NCBI GenBank assembly: GCA_037179385.1
Contig: CM074190.1
Coordinates: forward strand, 8,147,784 to 8,211,783
DNA from: Holothuria scabra
Lineage: Eukaryota; Echinodermata; Holothuroidea; Aspidochirotida; Holothuriidae
DNA: 64,000 nt
Direction of reading: 5' to 3'
In this document: piece after piece, positions 33,801 through 41,399 of the stretch
How the letters are laid out: every line of letters begins with the position of its first letter
Position numbering within the stretch: position 1 is the first letter of the stretch
Translations under genes and position numbers: made by a program
The notes under the pieces: model-generated
What the model saw: the letters and a program-made list of their open reading frames with translations, nothing else
The model's database searches: none
What the model was told of the DNA's origin: nothing

Positions 33801-36027
33801 AAAAACTTTTGGCCATCTGCATTTCTAAGAAGTTTCTCAGAAAAAAAGATGTTTCTGAGAAATGTGCTTCTAGGTCAAACGTGATAATTAAGCTTGCAAT
33901 TTTAATATATAGTTGAATATATATATAGTGCATAAATAAATGAAAAAAAAAAATAGGATCCTGGTTGACGTAAGCCTTTTTATTGCATTTTTAGAATTAT
34001 TTGAGTCACCAAAATTTGCACTCACATTGTACTCACAACAAACAAAAGAGGCATTGTCGTAATGTTGAAAAAAAAGACCCTTGTCTTCAAAAAAATATTT
34101 GCTTGAATTTTGATTTGTTGAGGATAAAGCCTCAGATTCATTTTGAAACATGAGCTGACTATCAAAATGCTCTTATAATTTCCTAACAAGTGTTTCTTTC
34201 CAAACTTAAATATTTAAAGTTAAGGTGAAAATAAAAAAAAAATTATGACAAGATTGTTGTCCCTACCCTCACATGTTTTTGTGATGAAATGGATCTTTCC
34301 TTTTTTGTTTTTTTTTTCGTTAAACCAAAACTAAAATAATTTCCCAAAGTTGTTGAATTTTCTTGGTACAAACTTCATTTTGCCTATGCAACAGCTTGTG
34401 AGGATTGAATCGTGAGTTCATATAAACTCTGAAAATACTGCACCTTAGCAATGCTTGAAATGGTATTTAAGGGCTACCTGAAAAGAGACCTGCATGCTCA
34501 AATTTTTTGAAAAGGTCAGACAAAAAACATTTTTTTTATTTGGCCTGAAGGTAAACCAAGGCATAATGAATATTACAATTCAGTGACAAATATTTTGATG
34601 TGGTTACTATATTCAAACCAATTGTGAACATGGTGCAAGCCCAGTGGAACCATGGTATAACTCAAATTTGGGTGACTACATTTTCTATGCAAGGAAATAG
34701 TATTAATCAGCTGAGGTATGAAGTCTATATTTTTGTGGTGAAGATTATGGTGCATTTATGTTCAAGTGCCAAAGATATAACAAGCAGTGTAAAACTTACC
34801 ATTCAAGGAACAGTCTGAAGTTTCTTTTCACAAGTTTCTACATCACAATCATACATTAATTGAGATTGTGCTACAAACTCAGATAGGTTTTTACAACTAT
34901 TTACTGCCTAACATGCCAAATATGATGGTTACACCATAGTATTAACTAGCTGTGTTTACATTACCTCAAGACTTCCCTGGAACAAGAAATCCATGATGAA
35001 ATTGAAGATATGAAGAGAGGACTAGCTACTCTTCAGAAACGGGAGGAGGATGGAGAGACTGCAACTGTGTATGAACTTGTACAGGTAGGTTTATAGACCA
35101 CAGAAAATTCAAAAAAATTTATTAGGTCGATGTGGGTAATTTAACGAGCCACATGAAAATGCTTTATTATTGGCAAAATTAGTCAAGTTTTACATCCAAC
35201 AGTTAGGCAAACATTTATTTCTTTTCTCCATGTTAAGCTACATTATTTTTTGTGGAAAAGAGAAAGAAATGTGGGATTAAACTGTTTTTGAAGGCCCTGG
35301 AAGTATCAGTCAAGGTCCTCAAAAGTCATGAAAACATAGAATTTTATCATTTTGAATTTGTAAAAACCTTGCTATTGTGTTTTATTCATTTTTTCTTTCT
35401 TTATCTCAATGTATAACCTGTATGGAGATGTTGCCAAAGTAGCCGTTTACTAGCTGTAGCTAAATATGTTCAGTGTCGCCAGGTTAGGGAGGTTTTACAT
35501 TTTGATTATGAAAATCTTCTGGTTCTGTACCACGGTATAAATATGTATCTCTCAGAATTTGGACTTGATAATTTTTGAGGTAGTTATTTGTGATGAAAAA
35601 GTAGTCAAACAGTTGTGAAAAACAAAACAGAGTCATTGCAGTGCATTAGTAATACTCCTTTTCCCTATAATGCATCATTTTGTGTGTGATGTCTTTTTTC
35701 TCTGGCTTTGTGTCTTTTGGCATTGTGGCAAAATGGTGTTTTCTTTTTTCTGTTGTATCATTCAAACTAAAATGCATAGTTCCACTACTTCCAGATTACC
35801 ATTGATCATACATTTACTAAAGTATTGAGATTGTACAGCATAGCTGATCTAGTGTAATTTTTGTTCTCTTTCAGGGATCTCTTCAAAGGAGCAAGTATGT
35901 CATTGACAATCTTGGAGAGGCAAGGACCATTGTCATGAAATTGTTAGAGCATAAACCCAAAGTGTCAACCATCTTAAAAAAACATGCCAACAAGAGACAT
36001 GCCAAGAAAAAGAACACCAGTCCCTGA
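12659..36027 (+). CDS. SAP130: SAP130, Sin3A/HDAC corepressor complex subunit (whole gene model, 17 exons)
   Basis: The spliced coding intervals are 12659-12877, 13706-13955, 15852-15991, 17246-17355, 18519-19372, 20743-20847, 21135-21458, 21689-21766, 22468-22629, 23286-23424, 24294-24416, 29385-29615, 32168-32280, 32600-32728, 33278-33381, 34971-35084 and 35875-36027. All introns are GT-AG, and phase is consistent at every junction (3,348 nt; 1,115 aa plus stop). Human SAP130 is about 1,050 aa. The family has a long Ser/Thr/Pro/Gln-rich low-complexity region followed by a conserved C-terminal domain that binds the mSin3A-HDAC complex in the nucleus. Here the low-complexity part covers residues 1 to about 905 and the conserved domain about 950-1110. 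The exact N-terminus is uncertain. The reading is open upstream of the ATG to the exon 1 acceptor, and ILTM-SS-LPQAS resembles an internal part of human SAP130 (VTVTMESSIPQAS). About 160 N-terminal residues may therefore be encoded by unrecognised upstream exons, or be absent. Confidence 0.9.
13706..13955 (+). CDS. SAP130: SAP130 exon 2
   Basis: Acceptor TTACTTTAG, donor AAGAG|GTATGA, enters in phase 0 and leaves in phase 1. Encodes residues 74-156, starting QSFQESAPMVTSYPTSK and ending ATSQVSR. Low-complexity, Ser/Thr/Pro-rich. A second open frame on the same strand (13693-13911) is a shadow. Confidence 0.82.
14035..14287. mobile_element. TTAA-flanked MITE, family B copy 3
   Basis: Intronic copy flanked by TTAA on both sides (14035-14038 and 14284-14287). 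It starts CCCTTAACTGTTGTGTGCTC and ends CAATGGTAAAGGG. The body matches 8885-9142 and 9238-9492 in the same orientation, including GATCGGGGCATATTTG-like and GGGTAGCTACTCGCAG words. Confidence 0.8.
15050..15600. repeat. Imperfect ~145-bp repeat array rich in AGGTCA / GGTCA words
   Basis: At least four degenerate units can be aligned, beginning near 15065, 15222, 15360 and 15505. Each carries the order TTTGGTGGAGGTCA-like, then TTTGGGGTCAC-like, then AGGTC-AAA and ACAATATCTC. The same unit type occurs at 47190-47540. The word AGGTCA is also the nuclear-receptor half-site, but here it is part of a dispersed repeat. Confidence 0.65.
15852..15991 (+). CDS. SAP130: SAP130 exon 3
   Basis: Acceptor TTTTTGTTCCAACAG after a poly-T tract; donor GTGCAG|GTTAGA; enters phase 1, leaves phase 0. 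Encodes about residues 157-203, including GSHITAVRPGLPTATIMRS and ending VYMYPQHVQ. Confidence 0.83.
17246..17355 (+). CDS. SAP130: SAP130 exon 4
   Basis: Acceptor CTTTTATCTGCAG, donor AATAG|GTATGA; phase 0 to phase 2. Encodes residues 204-239, starting GTGPSPIQAKLLAPST and ending TSITDHN. The open frame runs on into intron sequence past the donor. Confidence 0.8.
18091..18326. repeat. 39-bp minisatellite, about 6 units, in SAP130 intron 4
   Basis: Tandem units of 39 bp read GGTCATTAATACCCTTCCCC then TGCCACTGGCAACAAGACT. The second unit has an extra ACT (42 bp) and the last is truncated. The array is open in several frames on both strands because 39 is a multiple of three, which explains the long frames at 18082-18393 (minus) and 18140-18334 (plus). 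It ends about 190 bp before exon 5. Confidence 0.92.
18519..19372 (+). CDS. SAP130: SAP130 exon 5 (largest exon)
   Basis: Acceptor TTCTGTTCCATAG, donor GCAGCTG|GTGAGT; phase 2 to phase 1. It encodes about residues 240-524. The first third is Gln/Ser/Pro-rich (QQPQQVGQSQRQ). The middle (about 18790-19160) is unusually charged, with Lys/Glu/Asp/Arg stretches such as KIIKTEDSKKNIKDR. It contains four hydrophobic-Lys-x-Glu matches: LKVE (18802), VKNE (18853), IKTE (18979) and LKTE (19138). The last part returns to Ser/Thr/Pro sequence. The open frame begins upstream at 18388, but the acceptor and the upstream exon phase fix the true boundary at 18519. Confidence 0.88.
19373..20742. other. SAP130 intron 5
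   Basis: Non-coding except for a repeat at 20163-20484. An open frame of 115 codons at 20295-20642 overlaps that repeat and has no recognisable domain. Confidence 0.5.
20163..20484. mobile_element. Small TIR-like element related to 10132-10259
   Basis: Starts CAGTGTTTCCACCATAG and ends TGGCAGAATACCTG, weakly inverted. It shares the AGGGGAATTTG, CCCAGAAGAAG and AAATCCCCCCTT words with the element at 10132-10259, with extra sequence in the middle. No exact target duplication is visible. Confidence 0.4.
20743..20847 (+). CDS. SAP130: SAP130 exon 6
   Basis: Acceptor TTTTCTTCTTCAG, donor CCTGTCG|GTAAGT; phase 1 to phase 1. Encodes about 35 residues, ILVSASAAPASVRQQVPK to SIVSSASIPV. Too short to appear as a long ORF; placed by splice sites and phase. 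Confidence 0.8.
21135..21458 (+). CDS. SAP130: SAP130 exon 7
   Basis: Acceptor TTTTTCACACAG, donor TTATTTG|GTGAGT; phase 1 to phase 1. Encodes about residues 560-667, Gln/Ser/Thr/Pro-rich, with KVYPRQQQQTLPPQSQQMPH near the start and GRYNFSGELF at the end. Confidence 0.85.
21689..21766 (+). CDS. SAP130: SAP130 exon 8
   Basis: Acceptor TTGAATTTGCCAG, donor CTCAAG|GTATGT; phase 1 to phase 1. Encodes 26 residues rich in Pro/Tyr/Gly (YPTMLQSYPGHPYGPIQG). This resembles the Tyr/Pro-rich segment of vertebrate SAP130 (FQYFLPTYPPSAYP). Confidence 0.8.
22468..22629 (+). CDS. SAP130: SAP130 exon 9
   Basis: Acceptor TTCTGTTTTCAG, donor AGTGATG|GTAAGT; phase 1 to phase 1. Encodes DGHARYPFVTTSASLPTVG, then a His/Gly/Pro stretch and YAPLTMMLDPISMSLTPG. 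The last part aligns loosely with LNPMQLMTVDASHARH of vertebrate SAP130. Confidence 0.83.
23286..23424 (+). CDS. SAP130: SAP130 exon 10 (SPRPSILRK motif)
   Basis: Acceptor TTTGTTTCAG, donor GAGAA|GTAAGT; phase 1 to phase 2. Encodes GHLGESPHPAGTIN through to GASPRPSILRKRVSE. The SPRPSILRK string is identical to a conserved block in vertebrate SAP130 and is one of the best identifiers of the gene. Confidence 0.9.
23600..23905. repeat. Dispersed repeat in SAP130 intron 10, second copy at 35235-35385
   Basis: The segment with GAAATGTGGGAT, GTTTTTAAAGGTTCTGGAAA and TATCAGTCAAGGTCCT recurs at 35265-35320 with small changes. Several weak near-repeats of GGAAATTCTGGGAAGTTGGA occur inside. It accounts for the short open frames on both strands in this region. 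Confidence 0.55.
24294..24416 (+). CDS. SAP130: SAP130 exon 11
   Basis: Acceptor GCTTGTTTTGTAG, donor CAAAA|GTAGGT; phase 2 to phase 2. Encodes 41 residues, SALRKHPISALNSSHHSR then PNSPASKLDSIRQPTA and ending SPKQ. Two SP dipeptides are possible phosphorylation sites. Confidence 0.82.
25803..25890 (+). repeat. tRNA-derived SINE head (probable)
   Basis: TGGTTTAGTTGGTGGGGCAC looks like a pol III A box. GAATTTGATTCCC about 45 bp further on looks like a B box followed by a T-arm. The cloverleaf is not complete (the acceptor stem does not pair), so this is a tRNA-derived repeat and not a tRNA gene. The body probably runs on towards 26240. Confidence 0.5.
26472..26659. mobile_element. Small TIR element with CTACAT direct repeats
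   Basis: Starts CAGAGCTGCCAAG and ends TTGGCAGCCCTG, an inverted pair. CTACAT occurs exactly at 26466-26471 and 26660-26665. The body has three spaced CTTCCTGAT or CTTCCTGA words. The CAGGGCTGCCAA start resembles hAT ends, but hAT elements make 8-bp duplications and here only 6 bp match, so the superfamily stays open. Confidence 0.6.
27113..27137. repeat. (TTTA)n microsatellite
   Basis: About six TTTA units in SAP130 intron 11. Confidence 0.9.
27376..27660. repeat. Minisatellite of about 36-43 bp units in intron 11
   Basis: About seven imperfect units share ATGGGTGTGTG(CC/TTG)(A/T)T, TTGATT-GTGTCTC and CCATG. The array is open in two plus-strand frames with Cys/Val/Leu-rich readings. These come from the repeat unit and are not evidence of a protein. 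Confidence 0.82.
29385..29615 (+). CDS. SAP130: SAP130 exon 12
   Basis: Acceptor GTTCTTCCCAATAG, donor CTCAA|GTAAGT; phase 2 to phase 2. Encodes about residues 835-911. It has a Ser/Thr/Asn-rich start, VKIKPDPDAQPNE (a further hydrophobic-Lys-x-Asp site at 29476) and TPSPRKKQRKQVL at the end. Vertebrate SAP130 has EIKVKEEVEPMD followed later by ASPRKKPRKQQ, the same order. The basic SPRKK-RKQ string is a likely nuclear localisation signal. Confidence 0.9.
29640..29880. repeat. Dispersed repeat, copy in SAP130 intron 12 (second copy 33465-33720)
   Basis: The order CACATC--CCAAATTGT, ACCTACAAC-GTTTTCCAAAA-like, GTGGAATCAT-CTT, and TTTGGTGT-A-AATT-GCATTTTA is shared with 33465-33720. Identity looks moderate. 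No termini were defined. Confidence 0.5.
30081..30367. mobile_element. MITE-like element with ~40-bp inverted ends
   Basis: The left end CCTGGTAAATCTTGCTCACA followed by GGTGACTCATAACTCAC is mirrored at the right by GTGAGTTATGACTCACC followed by TGTGAGCAGAATTTACCAGG. There is no clear target duplication. It lies in SAP130 intron 12. Confidence 0.7.
30400..30600 (+). repeat. tRNA-derived SINE-like repeat
   Basis: GAGGCTAGAGCATCCGACTT resembles a tRNA A box and D-arm region. AGCTTGACTCCTGGCTGGG about 35 bp later resembles a degenerate B box. The downstream body, through GCTCAGCAAAAGCAATGG, has no ORF. Degenerate; only the tRNA relation is claimed. Confidence 0.5.
32168..32280 (+). CDS. SAP130: SAP130 exon 13
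   Basis: Acceptor TTGTCAAAAACCAG after a poly-T run, donor ATCAAAG|GTAAGA; phase 2 to phase 1. Encodes VATEHPDIPQDPSTDEEVEK, then VSYKALKKQRKAIK. Corresponds to the acidic then basic linker (ISTEEGD...TDDEK...KAEKRK) before the conserved C-terminal domain of vertebrate SAP130. Confidence 0.87.
32600..32728 (+). CDS. SAP130: SAP130 exon 14 (start of conserved C-terminal domain)
   Basis: Acceptor TTATTTGTTTTAG, donor AGAAAG|GTTAGC; phase 1 to phase 1. Encodes WKPALNHFERYSDVKQK near its end, matching WKAAYHHFQRYSDVRVK of vertebrate SAP130. This is the most diagnostic stretch of the window for gene identity. Confidence 0.93.
33278..33381 (+). CDS. SAP130: SAP130 exon 15
   Basis: Acceptor TTTTCTCTGCAG, donor GACTTG|GTAAGA; phase 1 to phase 0. 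Encodes EEKKASIHEIANQRGIIKK, then GWKIKHISGQFEDL. Matches EEKKAMLQEIANQKG---RAQGWKVHL of vertebrate SAP130. Confidence 0.93.
33465..33720. repeat. Dispersed repeat, second copy of 29640-29880
   Basis: Lies in SAP130 intron 15 and is a diverged copy of the intron 12 repeat in the same orientation. It contains a local duplication of ACAACGTGTTTTCC at 33541-33568. Confidence 0.5.
34971..35084 (+). CDS. SAP130: SAP130 exon 16
   Basis: Acceptor TTACATTACCTCAAG, donor GTACAG|GTAGGT; phase 0 to phase 0 (38 codons). Encodes TSLEQEIHDEIEDMKRGL through to TVYELVQ, a predicted helical segment. It matches TNLEHDVYERLTNLQEG...INELIQ of vertebrate SAP130. Confidence 0.92.
35235..35385. repeat. Dispersed repeat, second copy of the intron 10 repeat
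   Basis: GAAATGTGGGATTAAACTG followed by AAGGCCCTGGAAGTATCAGT and CAAGGTCCTC matches 23810-23870. It lies in SAP130 intron 16. Confidence 0.5.
35875..36027 (+). CDS. SAP130: SAP130 exon 17 (terminal coding exon)
   Basis: Acceptor TTGTTCTCTTTCAG, stop TGA at 36025-36027. Encodes GSLQRSKYVIDNLGEARTIV, then MKLLEHKPKVSTILKK and a Lys/Arg-rich tail ending KKKNTSP. It matches GNMQRCKLVMDQISEARDSM--VLDHKDRVLKLL of vertebrate SAP130, including the basic C-terminus. Confidence 0.94.
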   Translation, partial: GSLQRSKYVIDNLGEARTIVMKLLEHKPKVSTILKKHANKRHAKKKNTSP

Positions 36028-36828
36028 ACAAAGGGTGTTTCATCTGGTGCTGATGCCTACCCAAATCTTGTTGTTTTGGAGGTGGCCCTCATCTTGTTGT
36101 ATTGGCCAGTGGACCTTGATGGGACCAGCTGTGGTTCTGTGGCGCGGTTACCGGTGTCACCATTGGTATGAATGCCATTGTAGCCACAGCAGCCATAAGT
36201 GACCATCTCATCGATAAGGGTCATCCGGAGGGACTGGAGTCCGGTACAGAATACTTTCACAGGAAGTGATTGCAATATGGGATATTCTTTGTCCCTCCTT
36301 GACCTCACTTGTTCCTAGCCAGGGACTTATTTATTGTGTGTAATGCAATTTCAGTACAGAAATTAAAAGGAATGAGGCGTTACAGTCACCCTTCCTATCT
36401 CCCTTTATCCTCTACCAGGTATTTGAAGAGGCTGAGAGATCAACCAGCAAAGCAAGATTCCATAAGTTGTAAACAATATCAGTTCGTGATGAAAAGGTAT
36501 GTAAGACAGTTAAATCATACAACTGCCTCCATCAGTCTTACCAAATGGGAGAGAAGGTCAAGAGCAGTGCAGAAAAACTTTGAGATTATCTTAAAGTATG
36601 AAGTGTTGACCTTCTTCAACTGATATATGTTGAAAAAGATTATGTATGCTTGAAAACTCCCTAGACCTCCCATGCTGTTGGAACTGTTCTGTACAATGAT
36701 CAAGTTTGGACAAGCTGTCAAGGAAACATTCTTGCACTATGCTGGTCTTGACTTAGCAAATGTCAAGGGTCATCAATCTTAAATGAATAATGCATTTTCA
36801 ATGGACTGAATTTATTTGAATTTACACA
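36028..36828 (+). other. Probable SAP130 3' UTR and downstream flank
   Basis: Begins at the stop codon. An ATTAAA at 36362-36367 is a possible variant poly(A) signal. No canonical AATAAA was found before the hAT element; the next ones are at 38462 and beyond. Open frames at 35984-36202 and 36309-36623 overlap or follow the SAP130 end in other frames and look non-coding. Confidence 0.5.
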
Positions 36829-36836
36829 CTAAACAC

Positions 36837-38144
36837 TAGTGTTTGCACGGGTACCCGCCCGCCATCGTATTACCCGGCTCCAAATCTACTACCCGAATCT
36901 TAAAAAAAAAATCCATGGAAAAGGATCATCCCATTTACGCCATTGCCCACGGTAATGGACTAAAATATTTTGCCAATTTGGTAAACATTCTCCGAGACTG
37001 AGAATGAAGAGAGCCCATAGAAATTATGTGTAAGTTTGATAGTTGTCTGTACTTCGTTTCTGAAGTTGAAATTTCTATCAGCGTGCGGCCCGATCGCGCT
37101 ATCGTCACGTAGTGGGTTACTTCTCACACATCACATGTATATCGCTTATAAACTTACTCGCAAGCAAGCTATCTGATGGCCGATTCAAAATCACATTGTA
37201 CTGTTTCACGCAGACACAGCAAGACATACTGTATCACCCCCGCCCAGCTTGCAAAGACAGTGCCCGTAACGGTCAGCATGCTAGGTAAACTGAGCCTTGC
37301 ATGTATATACGATCTTATTATCAATACAGTATGCCACCTCGAGTATAATCCTCGAATATTTCTTAATGGTTAAAGGTGTCAGTTTTACGCAAATCAACAC
37401 TTTGCCGCTATCTGCAAAGTAAAACGACATCAATGTAATAACACCATAAACATTCACATTTTTTTTTTTTTAAAATAGGCCAGTATATATTACGTTATTT
37501 TGCCCCAAAATGGCGCTCGAGCAGACTACGAAGTTTTTGTGTGAAAGTTATGTTACCTCGCCTGGATGTCGACACCAGGCTAGCTACGTAAGAACGTACG
37601 TACCCCATTAGCGATAATTCCAACGCACATTGCAAAGTAGTATGAGGGAAGTTCACAAAGATGACGTCGTTTGTTTACAATCAGTAATTTTTGACGTGCA
37701 AGAGAATACCATAATACAGGGCTCTGATTAGTTGATATTTTTAAATCAGTGGTTTAAAAGGAGAAGCTTCGAGCTCTTACTATGCTGGCTTTTCGAGTAG
37801 GAAAGCGTCCCAAAATTCAATATCAAATTGATATAGGCCTTGAGAAGTATTATTTTCTTATTTGACTGTTTTCTGTTACGTTTTTTTTTTACTTGTCATT
37901 TTGATCTATAACAAAACGAGACGATTAAACCTTCTAACAAATCAAATGTTTTTGAACTTGGGAACTGTGATCGCTATGCCTATCCAATACAGATGTTAAT
38001 GTTACCATGCATGTCTTATGGAGTATGCCTTACAAAATGCTCATATCTTTTAGTCACCGTATGTAACACCGGGTAACCCGGGTACTTGACGGGTATGGCG
38101 ATCGGGTACCCGGGTCCTAATTTTTAGTACCCGTGCAAACACTA
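36837..38144. mobile_element. hAT-type non-autonomous DNA transposon, 1,308 bp
   Basis: Perfect 8-bp target duplication CTAAACAC at 36829-36836 and 38145-38152. Inverted ends are TAGTGTTTGCACGGGTAC and GTACCCGTGCAAACACTA (18 bp, identical). GGGTACCCG-like and ACCCGGGTA words recur just inside both ends, as expected of subterminal transposase-binding repeats. An 8-bp duplication with TAG-starting ends fits hAT. No transposase ORF: the longest frame (37176-37373) has no recognisable domain. It sits 0.8 kb beyond the SAP130 stop codon. Confidence 0.9.
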
Positions 38145-38152
38145 CTAAACAC

Positions 38153-40200
38153 ACTACATAAAATCCCCCAAGTGGGGGATTTGAGAAATTCATTTTTGTT
38201 TTTATTTCGCTAATCGACGATTTCATCAAGCTCTACAAAATGCTGTGCAGATTCTTCTCTCTTAAGTTTCTCAAACATCACACAGCACAAGTCTTCCATA
38301 TCTGTCTCCTGTTGGAAGGGATGGGCTACCTTTCACAATCCATCACAGTTTACTTTGTGGAAATGGGACGTATTTGGTGTAGTTTATATGAGCTGAACGT
38401 TTAAGGGAGGCAAAAGTTTTAGGTCAGCTACTCTGTTTAAAAGCTGTGTTAATTTTGCTAAAATAAAGAAGTATTACTCCAACTGGAACTTGGCCTCAAC
38501 TTTAGACTTACCAAAGTATTTGCCTATATGTTGGTAGATTAAATTTTATAGTCACTGAAATATGCCAAAATCAGAAAAACTAACTGTTAAATCTAGAGAT
38601 TCAACACACCAAATTTAGAGGGAATTTATGAACGTGTCAGTGCACAAAGTATTGACCGGTAGTATGGAATAGGGACCTTTCCCTTAAGCTGGGAAACATT
38701 AAAGTATTGTGAAATAAAATGAGAGGGATTTTAATCACAGTACCTATTTAAGGCCTTTGTTGTGGAATTTACTAGATTCAGAGGCATAGCAGGAGACTGC
38801 AATAAAGGATTTGATAAAGAATTGGTACTTTGCTTCAGAAATGAAATGAAATTGTCTGAAAAATAAAGGTCAATACAGACAATACTTGTTCCTGAAGGGA
38901 AAGCCTGTTCAGATGATTGGTTTGGTTCATGTTGCCCTCTTTTGATGACAATAGTGTGGACATTGTTTCATGGATATGTAATTATTTTGTACAGATTTTT
39001 TGGAAATATATTGAAGTATTTATCTGTGTTTGTATATTGTTTTCCACTTTCTCCAAATGAGCATATTTTGTTTTCTAGAGGGCTCCAAAATATCAGGTTA
39101 TTGTTTCTAAATGGGCTCCAAATGAGCATTTTTTTGTTTCCTGAAAGAAAAACCTTATAGGTACTAGCCATCGCAAGTTGACATTGACTATCACAAGCTA
39201 TCAATCTGCATGAATAGCCCACTTTTTCATTGCTTGAGGCATTGTTTTTACATCAACAAAGCCAAAACCATAGATCTTACCAGAAGTTTGTGGATCATCA
39301 GGTGTGTAATGTACAGAAGCCAAGAAGGGATGTGCAAAAAGGAAAAAAAAACATCTCGGCAAGTGGCACTTTTCTTAATGTCCTTCTAAAATCCTCACAA
39401 AGATCCAATTTTTTCAGTATATAAGGTCTAGATTTGCAAACATCCTGAGAAGTGTTTTTCCATTTTCATCTACAACAAAATATGACACCACTACCAACTT
39501 AAGAGCAAGAGTAGTCGCCCTAACTTGAAGTAGTGTAGCATAATGTTCTGTTTCGTAATTGGCTGTTGAGAGACGTGACAAAAATTTTTTCTCTTCAAAT
39601 GTGAAATTTATTGCAAATAAATGCTTGGTTCACCTTGAATATTCAATATTGAAGTTATGAAATATGAAGAAATCTACTTTGAAGAGAAACAAGAAAAAAT
39701 TGTGATATTCAGCTGTTGCTTCAATGTAAGTTAAGGGGGGCTGTTCTTGACCTTTGGGTCTTGATTTTGCCCATATGAACTTGGGGTAAATTGATCATCA
39801 ATAAAGAACCAAACTTTTCAATCATGCCCTACAAATGAAATGTTTTCTGCCATAAGTCTCTCAATAAATAACTTCCAGATTTTCAAACAAATTTTAAGAG
39901 GATGCCAAACTTTTTCGGGAAATTTTCAAACGTGTTGTAACTCCTTGGTCTAGAGCGTTAATCTGCATGATGATATTCATGAACCCCCACCCCCCAATAA
40001 AAACTAGCCTACCGGCGACCTACCGATTTTTCTAATGAAAACCCCAAAGACCGTACTCGGAGACCTGGGGACTGCAGTCTCCTAAAACTACATATTTCTG
40101 TAAAATAATTTAAATATGATGAGAATTTTTCGGGCACTAGCCGAAAGAAAAATAACTAATTGGAATAAAGTCGCCGAAGCAAAAAATCTCATTTGCTCCA
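38153..40200. other. Intergenic region downstream of SAP130
   Basis: No gene recognised. An exact 22-bp palindrome, AAATCCCCCA then AG then TGGGGGATTT, lies at 38161-38182 directly beside the hAT duplication. AATAAA-type signals occur at 38462, about 38716 and 38865. A short direct repeat (CCAAATGAGCAT) is at 39052 and 39118. From about 39780 the sequence belongs to the same repeat superfamily as 49200-49900 (TTAATCTGCATGATGATATT-like). Confidence 0.45.
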
Positions 40201-40223
40201 CAAATGTGCCATAGGCCATAACC

Positions 40224-40251
40224 AGGGAGTTCCAACCTGTTGCAACTCCCT
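40224..40251. other. Hairpin AGGGAGTT...AACTCCCT flanked by CCATAACC repeats
   Basis: An 8-bp stem with a 12-bp loop. CCATAACC occurs just before (40216-40223) and just after (40253-40260). The arm sequence resembles the hairpin at 42603-42628, in opposite sense relative to the Helitron relic between them. Confidence 0.5.
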
Positions 40252-40524
40252 GCCATAACCAATGTCAAAAAGACTGGTGGTATACTTAGCCCTCCGTGCC
40301 TTTCCAACAACCTGCAAAGACATTCCGTTGTTCACGTTAGCATCATGGGATACACTGCGAAATTGTCGCGGAACGGACCAAGGTCGAAAAAAGTTGCCAC
40401 ATACAGGGACTGCCGGTTGGGTATTCAAGAGCAGCGCCCACTACCCAATAGTTTATCATTTATCCTGCCCCTACAACCGAATTTGAACGACAACACTGAA
40501 AATCGGGTATGTAGTGTAGTTTTT

Positions 40525-40560
40525 AGTTGCGGTGCCTGCCTTGCAGGCAGCACCGCAACT
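40525..40560. other. Strong hairpin (AGTTGCGGTGC / GCACCGCAACT)
   Basis: An 11-bp perfect stem, extended after one bulged C by TGCC/GGCA around a TTGCA loop. GGCACCGCAACT recurs at 45523-45534. No role can be assigned. Confidence 0.6.
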
Positions 40561-41399
40561 AATGCAGTTACTCTCGGGATGTCAATTTCTGACTTTTCCG
40601 GCACTTTATTTCTATCTTCTTGTAGATGCTTTGTGGTATCGAAATACGGTTTAGTGCAATTTGTAGGGATGGTACTTCTCTTTCGTGTTTTTAAGTTTTG
40701 GTGGAAATATGACTTTCGTGAGAGTGTAAAATTGGGGTTTTTTTCATGCAAAATTTGGAAACGTGTTCTATTTTTAGTAACAATCTTGCGGAAAAACCAG
40801 GTCCGTATGTACTCTGGGGAAAAGGTTGTTTGTTAATTTAACACAGCGCCATCATTTTGGTTGTTTTTTTTAATTCATTACAGATTGATGTTAAGTGAAT
40901 TTTGAGTATTCAGTATGAGGATTTCTTTGCAGGGATTTATTCTTTTCAAGTGGCATGGTCGGGGTTGCGGTGAAGTAAAAAGTTTGATAGTTTAGAGGAG
41001 TTTTGTTCACTGTCTTTGTGACTTTGAAGGGCTGTGTGAATTTCTCACACTAACGACAATATTCACAAAGTAAGTTTCTGTTGGAGGAAACATTGTTATT
41101 GGTAGGTAAATATTATTTGTATGAGTTGGCGAGTATTAATATTTGTGTTATATCAAGGTGTCTGGTTATGGTAAATTTGTTATTTTAAAGTTTAAAATTA
41201 TTTGGAGAATATTACAATGCTAATGAACATAGTGAAGAATTTTTCGGTGTTAAATGTAACATATTGAAAGAGGAGACATTTTATTTGAAGAGGAGCGTAA
41301 TCAAATGTCAATGCAAAGTTATGTGAAGAGAGCAGATGTTTGTTTAAATGAGGGTAATCATATATTAGTGAAAGGGTCTATGTGGTGACTAAAGATAGG

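Noticed and set aside
40240..40836. 198-codon plus-strand frame, the second longest in the window
   Set aside because: No domain, overlaps two hairpins and repeat sequence, competing frames on both strands; likely chance.
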